A DNA stretch of 37,931 bases from an uncultured Thermanaerothrix sp. (lineage in GTDB: Bacteria > Chloroflexota > Anaerolineae > Anaerolineales > Anaerolineaceae): positions 1 through 37,931 of the forward strand of contig NZ_CALIMF010000031.1 of NCBI RefSeq assembly GCF_938028735.1, in the 5' to 3' direction. Both the position numbers and the translations under genes were made by a program. Shown here one piece after another: positions 1-7,700 of this stretch; the stretch's first letter is position 1; every line of letters starts with the position of its first letter. The notes beneath the pieces were generated by a model that saw only the letters and a list, made by a program, of their open reading frames with translations, did no database searches and was not told the origin of the DNA.

Positions 1-373
1 GGTTGACGATGATGGCGTCAACGCCTTTGTTCATGAGGTTGCGGATTTGCTGGATTTGGCCCTGGACATCAGTGTCATAGGATTCGATGATGAGTTCGTT
101 GGTGAGGCCTTGAGCCATGTATTCGGCGTTGACTTCCTGGAGGTCCTTGATCATCTGGGAACGCCACTCGCTCCCCACGAAGGGGTTGGAGATGCCAATA
201 GTGAACTTCTTCGTGGGCTGCTCTCCACCAGCAGGGGGCTGAGTGGCCGGTTGTTCACCGGCAGGCTTGGTTGGTGCAGCAGTTGGTTGCCCGCCACACG
301 CAGTCAGAATCATGGCCACAATGACCAACAGACTGACTAGCCATACGGTGGGTTGAAACTTTCGTTGAGACAT
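1..373 (-). CDS. Sugar ABC transporter substrate-binding lipoprotein (RbsB-like), C-terminus beyond window
   Basis: The visible 124 residues are the N-terminus of a periplasmic-binding-protein type 1 (Peripla_BP_4, ribose/xylose-like) solute receptor. A hydrophobic signal segment at residues 10-25 ends in a lipobox (LTAC, Cys26), then comes a Pro/Thr/Gln-rich linker to about residue 55, then the mature fold beginning KKFTIGISNPFVGSEWR. The later DVQGQIQQIRNLMNKGVDAIIVN is typical of this family's first lobe. The ATG at 371-373 is preceded by a strong AAGGAGG. It lies downstream of a ROK regulator and a Gfo/Idh/MocA dehydrogenase on the same strand, suggesting a sugar uptake and catabolism locus. 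The exact sugar cannot be told. ATPase and permease genes would lie left of the window. Confidence 0.92.
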   Translation of the reverse strand, partial: MSQRKFQPTVWLVSLLVIVAMILTACGGQPTAAPTKPAGEQPATQPPAGGEQPTKKFTIGISNPFVGSEWRSQMIKDLQEVNAEYMAQGLTNELIIESYDTDVQGQIQQIRNLMNKGVDAIIVN

Positions 374-468
374 GCCTCACTCCTCCTTGAAAGGATACAT
401 CAAAAGGAATATGGGTTGAGTTTCAAATGGTCTGGATCTTGGAACACAATACGTTTTTGAGTTCGGTG

Positions 469-481
469 ATCACCTCCTTTC
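469..481 (-). promoter_or_regulatory. Extended anti-SD-complementary element in the leader of the sugar-binding protein
   Basis: On the minus strand GAAAGGAGGTGAT is a 13-base perfect complement to the usual 3' end of 16S rRNA. It lies about 96 bases upstream of the binding-protein ATG, which has its own SD. A GTG overlapping the element (471-473) opens a 16-codon frame ending at 423, but the spacing is too short for ordinary initiation. The same 13 bases recur in the leader of the second sugar-binding protein (12090-12102). The role is unknown: standby ribosome site, leader-peptide start or chance. Confidence 0.5.
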
Positions 482-506
482 AGATTATTTATGCTGGAGT
501 CTCCGG

Positions 507-1739
507 CTAGTCCTCCTCTTCAATGCCGGGAGTTGCGAGGGTGGTGAAGATGTGCTCCAAGGCCAGGTAAATGGCACCGTAAATGCCGGCTTCACCGCGC
601 AGTGAGTTATATTCAATGCGCAGGTCGCGGGTAGAAAGGGGCAGAGATCGCGCCAGTACAGCCTGACGAATGGACGAAAGCAACTGATAACCGATGTTGC
701 TGACTCCACCTCCAATAAGGATGAGACTGGGGTTGAAGAAATTGACCACGCCAGCCAGCATCTCACCAATGAGTTTGCCAGATTCCTGGATCAGGCCAAT
801 CGAAACACGATCTCCACGAGCAGCAGCAATCCCAACGTCTTTCGCGGTCAAAATGCCGTTGTTGCTCTCCATTAGTTGCTGAAGGATTGGACTGCGTCCT
901 TCTTGGGCCGCCTGCATAGCCTTGGCGGCAATGGCTGGGCCGGCGGCCATGGCTTCCACGCAACCACGATTACCGCAGTGACAAATGGGGCCATTGTAAT
1001 CCACACAAATGTGGCCCACATCGCCGGCACATCCACTGCTTCCACGATAGATTTTCCCCTGGCAGACAATGCCACACCCGATGCCAGTACCGATTTTTAT
1101 GAAGATGAAGTTTTGGGCGTTGATATTTTTCCCTCTGCGTAGTTCGCCCAGTGCCATCACATTCACGTCGTTATCCACGATCACAATGGCTTGGGGAAAA
1201 AAACGATTAAAGTATTCGCGAATTGGGAAGGCTTCCCAGCCGGGCATGATGGGCGGAGCGATCAGTAAGCCCGTAGAAAATTCAACTGGACCTGGAACGC
1301 CGATCCCAATGCCACGAATCTGATCGGGAGTCAGCCCTGTGCTTTGCAGCATGGCTAACATTTGATCTTTGATCATACCCAGAAGTAGGTCGGGACCATC
1401 GCGAACGTCGGCGGGTGTATCAAATCGGCTTAGGATGCGCCCGGTGAAGTCTGAAAGTGCGATGTCAACACTGGTTGCGCCTACGTCAATGCCAAAAATG
1501 TAACCAATATTAGGAGAAAAATTGAGTAGGCGCGCGCGCCGTCCACCTCGCGATTCGTCATCCCCCACCTCCTCGAGAATACGGCGCTCCATCAGGCTTT
1601 GCACGGCGGCGCCAATTTTTGCTCGGGAATACCCAGTGTGCCAGGCTAGTTCGGTGCGGCTCAGGGCGCCGTGCTGACTAAGGAGGTCGACAATCATTTT
1701 CTCGGCGCGAGTAAGAACGTAGGGAGAAGGTTGGGACAT
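507..1739 (-). CDS. ROK-family transcriptional regulator
   Basis: This 410-residue protein has the two-part ROK (NagC/XylR) architecture. An N-terminal winged helix-turn-helix spans about residues 8-70 (LTRAEKMIVDLL to RRAR). A sugar-kinase-like actin fold follows, with the FGIDVGATS phosphate loop at 82-90, the kinase-type NDVN at 190-193 (Asp191), KIGTGIGCG at 215-223, and the ROK zinc signature with H243, C253, C255 and C260. The zinc site and the kinase Asp are both intact, so sugar binding and even kinase activity are possible. The frame runs upstream to 1880, but a promoter at 1770-1798 places the transcript start only about 25 bases before the ATG at 1737-1739, so the shorter start is used. 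It lies between a sugar dehydrogenase and a sugar-binding protein and likely controls them. Confidence 0.93.
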   Translation of the reverse strand: MSQPSPYVLTRAEKMIVDLLSQHGALSRTELAWHTGYSRAKIGAAVQSLMERRILEEVGDDESRGGRRARLLNFSPNIGYIFGIDVGATSVDIALSDFTGRILSRFDTPADVRDGPDLLLGMIKDQMLAMLQSTGLTPDQIRGIGIGVPGPVEFSTGLLIAPPIMPGWEAFPIREYFNRFFPQAIVIVDNDVNVMALGELRRGKNINAQNFIFIKIGTGIGCGIVCQGKIYRGSSGCAGDVGHICVDYNGPICHCGNRGCVEAMAAGPAIAAKAMQAAQEGRSPILQQLMESNNGILTAKDVGIAAARGDRVSIGLIQESGKLIGEMLAGVVNFFNPSLILIGGGVSNIGYQLLSSIRQAVLARSLPLSTRDLRIEYNSLRGEAGIYGAIYLALEHIFTTLATPGIEEED

Positions 1740-1769
1740 GGGAGCAACCCGCGTGTGGGGTGTGGTTTT

Positions 1770-1798
1770 ATTGTAGCAAAAACAACTTTGTATGTAAA
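1770..1798 (-). promoter_or_regulatory. Sigma-70-type promoter of the ROK regulator
   Basis: Reading the minus strand: -35 TTTACA (1793-1798), a 17-base spacer and -10 TACAAT (1770-1775). The predicted start is about 25 bases before the ATG at 1739. This promoter decides the start codon of the ROK gene. Confidence 0.75.
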
Positions 1799-1866
1799 GT
1801 GGCAAAAGTCTTAATATTTCTGTTTTTCTTTGTAAAAGTTCGATAATTGTTCGCTTTGTTAGACAT

Positions 1867-1898
1867 TGGCAGGAGCCCATAATAAAGAGCTCCTGCCA
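1867..1898 (-). terminator. Hairpin downstream of the Gfo/Idh/MocA gene, no U-tract
   Basis: A 10-bp perfect inverted repeat (TGGCAGGAGC / GCTCCTGCCA) with a 12-base AT-rich loop begins 12 bases past the dehydrogenase stop codon. The bases after it on the minus strand are not a T-run, so it is either an atypical terminator or a 3'-end stabiliser. Confidence 0.5.
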
Positions 1899-1909
1899 GT
1901 TGCTACCCT

Positions 1910-3112
1910 CTATTGACCAGGAGGAATTATTTTCTGGGAGATCTCGCCGTTATGTTTGTGACGCAGAATATATTTCAGGCTACCATCGGGCATGGTCTCG
2001 GTCTTGATGATCCAGTGATCAGCGTCATATTCGGCCAGCGCTCGTTGCTCCTCATGACTACCGCTACTGCGCCATTCTTTCAATTCAATGGGTTCCCAGC
2101 GCTTGCTAACAACCGAACGGTAACAGGCATCCATAATGGCGTTGACCACATAGCCATCATAGAAAGTCTCCATGGGTGATTGGCCTTGATCCAGGGCATT
2201 TAACTGATCCAAGAACATGTGCACGTAGCCTAACGCGCCAATCTCATCGCCTACCGGGAATAGCCAGCCGGTGGTGCCCTCAGCCTTTTCGGCAACGTAT
2301 CCCTGAGGACCGACGGCGGTAAACATCTCGAATCCCGTGCGGAGCCAATGGTTGAGCCAGATAGTGCCCTGGGTGCCAGTAACTTCATCGCGTAGATCCA
2401 TGCCGCCGCGGAAGTTCCATGCCACCTCAAACTGCCCAATAGCCCCATTTTCGTAGCGCACCAATCCAATGGCGTGATCTTCAGCCTCGATGGGATGAAC
2501 CTGGGTGTCGGCCCAACAAATGGCCTCCACAGGACGGACGTCCTTGCCGATGAAATTGCGTCCGATTTCAATGCAATGACACCCCATGTCAATCAGCGCG
2601 CCGCCGCCTGAAAATTCCCTTTTCCAAAACCAGTCGCTATGAGGCCCTCCATGAGTCTCGCGTGAGCGCGCCCAGAGCACCTTGCCTAGTGCACCTTGGC
2701 GGACGGCTTCCAAGGCCTTAAGCGTTTTAGGGGTGTAAACCAGGTCTTCCAAGTAACCATGGAAGACGCCAGCCTTTTCAACGGCTTCTAACATGTCCCA
2801 GGCCTCTTCAGCGGTCCGAGCGAGGGGTTTGGTGCAAAGGATTGCTTTTCCGGCCTCGGCGGCTAACAGGGTGGCTTCTTTATGTAAGTGATTGGGTAAA
2901 CCGATTACAACCACGTCAGTTTCGGGATCGCGGATGGCTGTAGCTAGCTCAGTGGTCCAGCGAGGAATGTTCCACTTTTCGGCGAACTTGCGCGCGTTTT
3001 CGGAGGAACGCGAGTAAACTACTTTGATCTCATCGCGATTGCGCATGCCAATCAGGCTGGCAGCATAAAACTGACCAATTAGGCCGGTGCCGAGGAGGGT
3101 GATTTTATGCAT
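1910..3112 (-). CDS. Gfo/Idh/MocA-family NAD(P)-dependent oxidoreductase
   Basis: This 400-residue protein has the N-terminal Rossmann motif GTGLIG (8-13), the family's Lys-Pro (CTKPLA, K95-P96), which normally holds the catalytic lysine, and the downstream D-M-G-C-H segment (D175, H179) matching the family's conserved Asp/His pair. Such enzymes oxidise or reduce sugars, inositols or sugar derivatives with NAD(P). The ATG at 3110-3112 has AAAAGGAG seven bases upstream. The neighbouring ROK regulator and sugar-binding lipoprotein on the same strand point to oxidation of an imported sugar or polyol. The actual substrate cannot be read from the sequence. A hairpin at 1867-1898 follows the gene. 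Confidence 0.9.
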   Translation of the reverse strand: MHKITLLGTGLIGQFYAASLIGMRNRDEIKVVYSRSSENARKFAEKWNIPRWTTELATAIRDPETDVVVIGLPNHLHKEATLLAAEAGKAILCTKPLARTAEEAWDMLEAVEKAGVFHGYLEDLVYTPKTLKALEAVRQGALGKVLWARSRETHGGPHSDWFWKREFSGGGALIDMGCHCIEIGRNFIGKDVRPVEAICWADTQVHPIEAEDHAIGLVRYENGAIGQFEVAWNFRGGMDLRDEVTGTQGTIWLNHWLRTGFEMFTAVGPQGYVAEKAEGTTGWLFPVGDEIGALGYVHMFLDQLNALDQGQSPMETFYDGYVVNAIMDACYRSVVSKRWEPIELKEWRSSGSHEEQRALAEYDADHWIIKTETMPDGSLKYILRHKHNGEISQKIIPPGQ

Positions 3113-3167
3113 GGAGGGCTCCTTTTGGGTTGGTATTATGGGGAGAATAGGAGTAAGTCGAGAGAAT

Positions 3168-3211
3168 AACTTTATAATGTTATGCTGACCGAATGTTCGA
3201 ACATTAAAGTT
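3168..3211. promoter_or_regulatory. Nested inverted repeats in the promoter region of the oxidoreductase
   Basis: The perfect 14-bp palindrome AATGTTCGAACATT (3192-3205) shares a half-site with a wider imperfect inverted repeat: AACTTTATAATGTT (3168-3181) against AACATTAAAGTT (3200-3211). This gives three AATGTT half-sites about 60-100 bases upstream of the oxidoreductase start. It is a probable operator, possibly for the adjacent ROK protein or another sugar regulator. The assignment is inferred. Confidence 0.55.
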
Positions 3212-3317
3212 AAGATTATTATAGAAAACTTAAGGGCTCGTGTCAATCACCGGGCTAGCGCAATTTCTGAAATCACGATGTAAAATTGAGTTACATAAAG
3301 TTTTTCCAGGAGTTGAT

Positions 3318-3929
3318 ATGCCCAAGCGCGGTTCTTCTCGCTCCGTTCGGAGCCAGCAACTTTCGCCAACCACCCTACTCATCATGGCCCTGGTGTTGCT
3401 CGTCCTGGCACTGATCGAAGTCATAGCGCCGGAAAAAAGTTCATCTCTGGGTGAACCAACGTCCTCGCCGTCGTCCATCCCACTTTTTACCAATCCCAGC
3501 GCTTTAGCCTGTTTACCTGCCCACACGACCCGAGAGCAGGCCAAGGTTATCAAAGTGATTGATGGAGACACAATTGAGGTTGAGATAAACGGAACCCCGT
3601 ATAAAGTGCGTTATATTGGGATAGATACTCCTGAGAGCACAACCCGAGTTGAATACTTTGGTAAAGAGGCTGCGGCACGCAATCAGGCTCTGGTGGATGG
3701 GCAACAAGTGATTTTAATCAAAGATGTCAGCGAGACCGATCGTTACAATCGTCTTCTGCGTTATGTTTTGGTTGGTGAGGTGTTTGTTAACTACGAATTG
3801 GTACGCGGTGGTTATGCTAATACTTTGCGTTATCCTCCAGATGTAGCGTGCGCTGATATCTTTCGCGAGGCGGAACGTCAGGCACGGGAAGAAAGATTAG
3901 GACTTTGGGCACCCACACCGGCGCCTTGA
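3318..3929 (+). CDS. Membrane-anchored thermonuclease (SNase-like)
   Basis: This 203-residue protein has a short basic N-terminus, one hydrophobic anchor at about 19-37 (TLLIMALVLLVLALIEVIA), a Ser/Pro-rich linker and a staphylococcal-nuclease domain at about 75-200. Recognisable SNase features are VIDGDT (80-85), VRYIGIDTPE with R98 and E106, and DRYNR with R145, the counterparts of the catalytic Arg/Glu/Arg. D83 and D103 fit the Ca2+ site. It likely degrades nucleic acid outside the cell membrane. The frame extends to 3240, but the ATG at 3318 with CCAGGAG upstream is the better start. It converges with the tetR-type gene, and a hairpin overlaps its stop codon. Confidence 0.9.
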   Translation: MPKRGSSRSVRSQQLSPTTLLIMALVLLVLALIEVIAPEKSSSLGEPTSSPSSIPLFTNPSALACLPAHTTREQAKVIKVIDGDTIEVEINGTPYKVRYIGIDTPESTTRVEYFGKEAAARNQALVDGQQVILIKDVSETDRYNRLLRYVLVGEVFVNYELVRGGYANTLRYPPDVACADIFREAERQAREERLGLWAPTPAP

Positions 3930-3941
3930 GAAGAAGGCGCC
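3920..3941. terminator. Shared hairpin between convergent genes
   Basis: A perfect 8-bp stem GGCGCCTT / AAGGCGCC with a 6-base loop overlaps the nuclease stop codon and ends just before the 3' end of the convergent TetR gene (3944). It has no T-run on either strand. It may act as a compact bidirectional transcript end. Confidence 0.45.
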
Positions 3942-3943
3942 AT

Positions 3944-4555
3944 TCAAGAGACTTCAGTCGAGTTAGAGGCAGTAAGGCTGAGCACCCAGCGAAACGCAGC
4001 TGGAGCAGCTTCGTCCCAATTAATACTCTCGCGATCCATCAAACCTTGCAGAAGCAGACCTAGGGCTAGAGAGACGGTAGCCACGGCAGCCAAATTGGGA
4101 TCTGCATTGCGCAAAGAACCCTCATTAACTCCTTGAAGGTAAAGGTTGGCAAAGAAGGTGCGATAGCGTCGATAGGGTTCAATCGTGGCTTGCCAAACCA
4201 CGGGGTCACGAGTGGCCTGAAGCCAAAATTCGAGAAACATGGGTAAATAATCGCGTCCTTGAGTTAACCCTAACCGTAAGAGGTCAGCCATGGCATACAG
4301 GCGCTGGGCAACACTGTTGCCTTGGTAATGTTCTGAGTTCAAATATTGGTCGAGTTGCGCAAGCCAATCTTCTAAGAGAGCGAGAAAGAGGGTGTGTTTG
4401 GTGGGGAAGTGGTAGAAAAAAGCGCCTTTGGTTACCCCGGCACGTTGGCAAATTTCGGCGACACTGGTGGCCTGGTAGCCTTGGCTAGCAAAGGTTTCGC
4501 GGGCCGCTTCTAGGATTCGCCGTCGCGTTTCTTCGGCTCGTTCTTGTTTAGGCAT
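3944..4555 (-). CDS. TetR/AcrR-family transcriptional regulator
   Basis: This 203-residue protein has a typical N-terminal TetR helix-turn-helix at about 5-55 (RAEETRRRILEAARETFASQG to GVTKGAFFYHFPTKHTLF) followed by an all-helical ligand and dimerisation domain. The ATG at 4553-4555 has AAGGAG seven bases upstream. Longer starts up to 4666 would run through the operator and into the divergent gene and are rejected. It is transcribed away from the SDR gene at 4634. The palindrome at 4596-4613 overlaps its own -10, implying autorepression and control of the neighbour. The ligand is unknown. Confidence 0.92.
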   Translation of the reverse strand: MPKQERAEETRRRILEAARETFASQGYQATSVAEICQRAGVTKGAFFYHFPTKHTLFLALLEDWLAQLDQYLNSEHYQGNSVAQRLYAMADLLRLGLTQGRDYLPMFLEFWLQATRDPVVWQATIEPYRRYRTFFANLYLQGVNEGSLRNADPNLAAVATVSLALGLLLQGLMDRESINWDEAAPAAFRWVLSLTASNSTEVS

Positions 4556-4592
4556 AATCAATCTCCTTGACGTGTAAAGATATTCGACTAAA

Positions 4593-4613
4593 ATTATACC
4601 AACTGGTCGGTAT
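4593..4613. promoter_or_regulatory. TetR-type operator overlapping the -10 of the regulator gene
   Basis: TACCAACTGGTCGGTA (4597-4612) is an imperfect 16-bp palindrome with TACC/GGTA ends, of the form bound by many TetR/AcrR repressors. The -10 TATAAT of the tetR-type gene (minus strand, 4593-4598) overlaps its left end. The divergent SDR gene's SD begins 11 bases to the right, so one bound repressor could block both genes. Confidence 0.65.
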
Positions 4614-4633
4614 TTAATAAAGTGGAGGTTGAA

Positions 4634-5674
4634 ATGACGGTTCTTGTGACCGGTGCCACGGGGCATTTGGGGAATGTGTTGGTACGTAACTTGATAGCCC
4701 GCGGGGAACGGGTTAGAGCATTGGTCTTGCGCGGAGAAAGCTTGCTACCCATAGAGGGAATGCCGGTTGAGATCGTTTCTGGTGATGTATTGGATGAAGA
4801 GATTTTACACTTTGCCATGCAGGGGGTCGATCGGGTCTTTCATCTGGCAAGTCTGATTGCCATTCGCCCTGGAATGGATGAACGGGTATGGCGGGTCAAT
4901 GTGGAGGGAACACGAAATGTGATTCGGGCTGCTTTAGCCGCAGGAGTGAAGCGGCTGATTTATACCAGTTCTATCCATGCGTTCAAGCGTCCCCGCGAGA
5001 TGCAAGTCGTTGATGAACGGGTGCCCTTTGACCCGGAGAGTCCTGCTGGGGTGTATGATCGTTCAAAAGCAGCAGCATCGTTGCTGGTTCGGGCAGCGGT
5101 CCAGGAGGGACTGGACGCAGTGATTGTGTGCCCAACTGGTATTGTGGGGCCTTATGACTTTCTTGGTTCTGAAATGGGAGCCCTCATCCGACAGGCAATG
5201 TCACAACGGGTTCTTCTGGCAGTTGAAGGGGGCTTTGATTTTGTGGATGTACGGGATGTCGCCAGGGGGCTAATCCTAGCGAGTGAATACGGGCAGACCG
5301 GCGGCATCTATCTGCTTTCGGGTGAGTGGGTAGAGATTAAAATGATGCTAAAGCAAGCGGGGCGACTGAGCGGTCATTCCGTCTGGGTGGTGGTGTTGCC
5401 GCGCAAAATGGCCATGCGCCTGGCATCTTTGAACGTTACCCTAGGACGGTGGTTTCACTCACGGCCACGTTTGACCCCCTACGCTATCGAAACGGTGAGC
5501 GATCCATTGCGGGTTTCTTCGGCGTTGGCACAACAGACATTGGGTTACCGGCCTCGGCCTTTTGGGGATACCTTGCGTGATACGGTAGCCTGGTGGCGTT
5601 TATGGCAACAGCGCCGTCCTCAGTTGTCATTTCTATTGGGACAGGGGTTATTCGAAGCACCCCAATTTCAATGA
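4634..5674 (+). CDS. NAD-dependent epimerase/dehydratase (extended SDR)
   Basis: This 346-residue extended short-chain dehydrogenase/reductase has the NAD-binding TGATGHLG at 6-13, DRVFHLAS at 66-73, TSS at 111-113 and the YxxxK pair Y141/K145, so the Ser-Tyr-Lys triad is present. Proteins of this shape act as nucleotide-sugar epimerases, 3-beta-HSD-like or dihydroflavonol-reductase-like enzymes, and the substrate is not evident. The ATG at 4634 has GGAGG five bases upstream. A GTG at 4622 is in frame but overlaps that SD. It is divergent from a TetR regulator with a shared operator and so is probably induced by a small molecule. Confidence 0.9.
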   Translation: MTVLVTGATGHLGNVLVRNLIARGERVRALVLRGESLLPIEGMPVEIVSGDVLDEEILHFAMQGVDRVFHLASLIAIRPGMDERVWRVNVEGTRNVIRAALAAGVKRLIYTSSIHAFKRPREMQVVDERVPFDPESPAGVYDRSKAAASLLVRAAVQEGLDAVIVCPTGIVGPYDFLGSEMGALIRQAMSQRVLLAVEGGFDFVDVRDVARGLILASEYGQTGGIYLLSGEWVEIKMMLKQAGRLSGHSVWVVVLPRKMAMRLASLNVTLGRWFHSRPRLTPYAIETVSDPLRVSSALAQQTLGYRPRPFGDTLRDTVAWWRLWQQRRPQLSFLLGQGLFEAPQFQ

Positions 5675-5691
5675 TTTGGTGTGTTCACCTC

Positions 5692-5720
5692 TTGCGTTTC
5701 CGAAACGGTAATGCTATAGT
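5692..5720 (+). promoter_or_regulatory. Promoter of the AsnC/Lrp-type gene with embedded TTCCGAAACGG
   Basis: -35 TTGCGT (5692-5697), a 17-base spacer and -10 TATAGT (5715-5720). The first 11 bases of the spacer, TTCCGAAACGG (5698-5708), are identical to part of the operator in front of the agmatine operon (7714-7724). This suggests autoregulation. Confidence 0.7.
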
Positions 5721-5761
5721 ATCCGAGCCATTTGGATTTCTACAAGAGGTGGACTTATCTA

Positions 5762-6241
5762 ATGCGTCGCCATTCATTCGATCTTGTGGATTACCAAATT
5801 TTGCAGGAACTACAAGCGGATGCGCGCAAACCTGCGGCAGAAATTGCTCGCAAATTCAACCTAAACGAGCGTACTGTACGCAATCGTATTGAGCGCATGG
5901 TAGAAGCAGGTGCAATCCGTTTGACCTGCATTGTGGATCCGGCTTTCTTCGGCTACGTGATTACTGCAGATATATTTCTGGAAGTAGATTCTGAGCGCGA
6001 GCACGCGGTTATTAATGCTCTGCTGGCAATGCCTGAGGTTTCATATCTAGCATTTGGGCAGGGAACTCAGGATCTTTCGATTGAGGTGCGGTTCAAGAAC
6101 AACGAGCAGTTGCGTGAGTTTCTGCGCAGTGTGCTGCCTTCTATCCCCGGGGTGCATGTCAAGGGGTATGCGTTAGTGCCGCGCATTCTGCGCAATATTG
6201 ACGAATGGATGCCACCCATCGAAGAGTTTACCGAAGAATAA
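5762..6241 (+). CDS. AsnC/Lrp-family transcriptional regulator
   Basis: This 159-residue protein starts with an Lrp-type helix-turn-helix at about 5-55 (FDLVDYQILQELQADARKPAAEIARKFNLNERTVRNRIERM). A RAM-like ligand and oligomerisation domain follows (about 65-145). Family members form dimers to hexadecamers and sense amino acids or related metabolites. The ATG at 5762 with AAGAGGTGG upstream is preferred to a TTG at 5732. Its promoter carries TTCCGAAACGG, which also occurs in the operator of the agmatine operon 2 kb downstream. It is therefore a candidate regulator of that operon and of itself. This link is inferred from the shared motif. Confidence 0.9.
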   Translation: MRRHSFDLVDYQILQELQADARKPAAEIARKFNLNERTVRNRIERMVEAGAIRLTCIVDPAFFGYVITADIFLEVDSEREHAVINALLAMPEVSYLAFGQGTQDLSIEVRFKNNEQLREFLRSVLPSIPGVHVKGYALVPRILRNIDEWMPPIEEFTEE

Positions 6242-6268
6242 CGCTGGTGTTACTCAGGGAGTTGGCAT

Positions 6269-7540
6269 TCAGGGGTAGCAGTATGTGGATTGAAGGACTC
6301 CTTCACTATCCTTCAAGTAAGCGCAATCCCCGTCGTTGTTCCAGACGGCTTGGTTGCGCCCCCAGTATAAATTCTGGTGGTCGTCTACACCTGCTTTAAT
6401 CCAAACCCGCACCGTTTGCCCACTACCTAACCAGAAATCGGGGAAAATATAGGTATTGCCGGCTTTATCAGAAAGTATCCAATCCTTCAGGGATTGCGCG
6501 CTTCCACCCTCGTTTTTTATCTCGACATATTCTCCCTGAACATCATCGCCAGGTGGGTCGTACTCGATGTGGGTAATTCTAACTTGTAGGGGCGGGGAGG
6601 ATGGAAACTCTCTCAGGATCAAGGGTAGAAATACCGTGTGCGTAGTCTGCGCCGTCCAGAACACATTACCATCGCTGTAAAGGACAAGGGTGCCCATTTG
6701 GTCGGTGCGCAGGATTTGAGCGCCGCTAGCGGCCAGTCGTTCCAGCGTCTCAGGTGCAGGATGGCCGTAGGAATTATCCCCGACCGAGATGACCGCGATG
6801 GCGGGTTGTACCGTAGCCAGAAAATTCTCGCCTGTGCTGTACTTGCTCCCGTGATGAGCTACCTTGAGCACTTGAGCTTGGAGAGGTAGGCCGTTTGCCA
6901 CTAGTGTGGCTTCGGCGGTGATGCTGATATCGCCGGTGAAGAGAAAAGCAATTTGTTCATGCATGACTCGAATGACCACCGAATCGTCGTTATCATCCCC
7001 TTTGGGGGTGGGCTGTGGATTTAATATTTGTAAGTGGATCTCCCCAACATTCAGATTTTGACCAGCCACTAAAGGGGTAGGCGTCAGCCCACGTCTGATC
7101 GTTTCAGCAGTGAGGGTTTGACAGATAGTGGTAGTACAGGGGCGCCCATTGTCGGCAACGGCTTCTATGGGGAGGTTGGAGCGCAGAATCGCGATTAGAC
7201 CACCGCTGTGGTCCGCATCGCCATGCGAGATGACGAGCAGGTCAATGTCATCAACGTTTTGATCTTGCAGATAAGCCACCACAGTCGGTCCCGCTGATAA
7301 ACGCCCGCCGTCAATCAGGATGTCATGTTGATCTTCGCTGTGGATCCAAATGCTATCCCCTTGACCCACGTTGATGAAAGCTACGCGAACCTGGGAAGCA
7401 GACTGTGCTACAGCCGGAATTAGAAAGGCTCCTGCAGCAACAAATAGAAGGACGGAAAGAGTTAGTGCACGTCTTTGCTTACCGGCTTGGTTGTAAGGGA
7501 GGGTGTGTTTTTTGATAGGCTGGACTTTTTCTGAACGCAT
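6269..7540 (-). CDS. Secreted ComEC-like metallo-beta-lactamase-fold protein with lamin-tail domain
   Basis: This 423-residue protein has an N-terminal hydrophobic signal at about 25-47. A metallo-beta-lactamase fold of the ComEC/Rec2 C-terminal type follows: INVGQGDS (56-63), the metal motif SHGDADH (H106, D108, D110, H111), LFTGD and KVAHHGS. After a VFLPLILREF segment comes a lamin-tail-like Ig domain at about 325-420 (VRITHIEYDPPGDDVQGEYV, DWILSDKAG). It is likely an extracellular nuclease or phosphodiesterase. Stand-alone ComEC-like domains joined to lamin-tail domains are known in secreted proteins. No SD precedes the ATG at 7540, but a promoter sits so close that the mRNA may be leaderless. 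The frame also runs upstream to a GTG at 7621. Confidence 0.88.
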   Translation of the reverse strand: MRSEKVQPIKKHTLPYNQAGKQRRALTLSVLLFVAAGAFLIPAVAQSASQVRVAFINVGQGDSIWIHSEDQHDILIDGGRLSAGPTVVAYLQDQNVDDIDLLVISHGDADHSGGLIAILRSNLPIEAVADNGRPCTTTICQTLTAETIRRGLTPTPLVAGQNLNVGEIHLQILNPQPTPKGDDNDDSVVIRVMHEQIAFLFTGDISITAEATLVANGLPLQAQVLKVAHHGSKYSTGENFLATVQPAIAVISVGDNSYGHPAPETLERLAASGAQILRTDQMGTLVLYSDGNVFWTAQTTHTVFLPLILREFPSSPPLQVRITHIEYDPPGDDVQGEYVEIKNEGGSAQSLKDWILSDKAGNTYIFPDFWLGSGQTVRVWIKAGVDDHQNLYWGRNQAVWNNDGDCAYLKDSEGVLQSTYCYP

Positions 7541-7547
7541 GATCCAT

Positions 7548-7576
7548 ACTCTAGCAGATCGATAAGGACAGCGCAA
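7548..7576 (-). promoter_or_regulatory. Candidate leaderless promoter of the MBL-fold gene
   Basis: Minus strand: -35 TTGCGC (7571-7576), a 17-base spacer and -10 TAGAGT (7548-7553). Only seven bases separate the -10 from the ATG, so transcription would begin at or beside the start codon. No SD is present. Confidence 0.45.
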
Positions 7577-7660
7577 GTATTTGGCGCGGGTTCTTCTCTG
7601 GCTAAGGGTGCGGTTTGTCACTTTCGGTTAGGACATTGCTCTTAACTCTTCGGGTAGTAC

Positions 7661-7689
7661 TTGAAATCGTTGGTTAATCCTGCTATTAT
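7661..7689 (+). promoter_or_regulatory. Promoter of the agmatine catabolic operon
   Basis: -35 TTGAAA (7661-7666), an exact 17-base spacer and -10 TATTAT (7684-7689). The predicted start is about 7696, which puts the palindromic operator 7701-7726 immediately downstream in the 5' UTR, a position suited to repression. Confidence 0.75.
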
Positions 7690-7700
7690 TTTATCGTAAA

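Noticed and set aside
47..340. 97-residue plus-strand frame
   Set aside because: It is antisense to a well-supported sugar-binding lipoprotein and has no start signals or family similarity.
1740..1880. 47-residue N-terminal extension of the ROK regulator
   Set aside because: A 17-base-spaced promoter lies inside the extension, and the added sequence (Cys-rich, no family similarity) does not resemble ROK proteins.
4556..4666. Longer TetR protein starting at 4666
   Set aside because: It would translate through the operator and the start of the divergent SDR gene. The ATG at 4555 has a clear SD and the normal family length.
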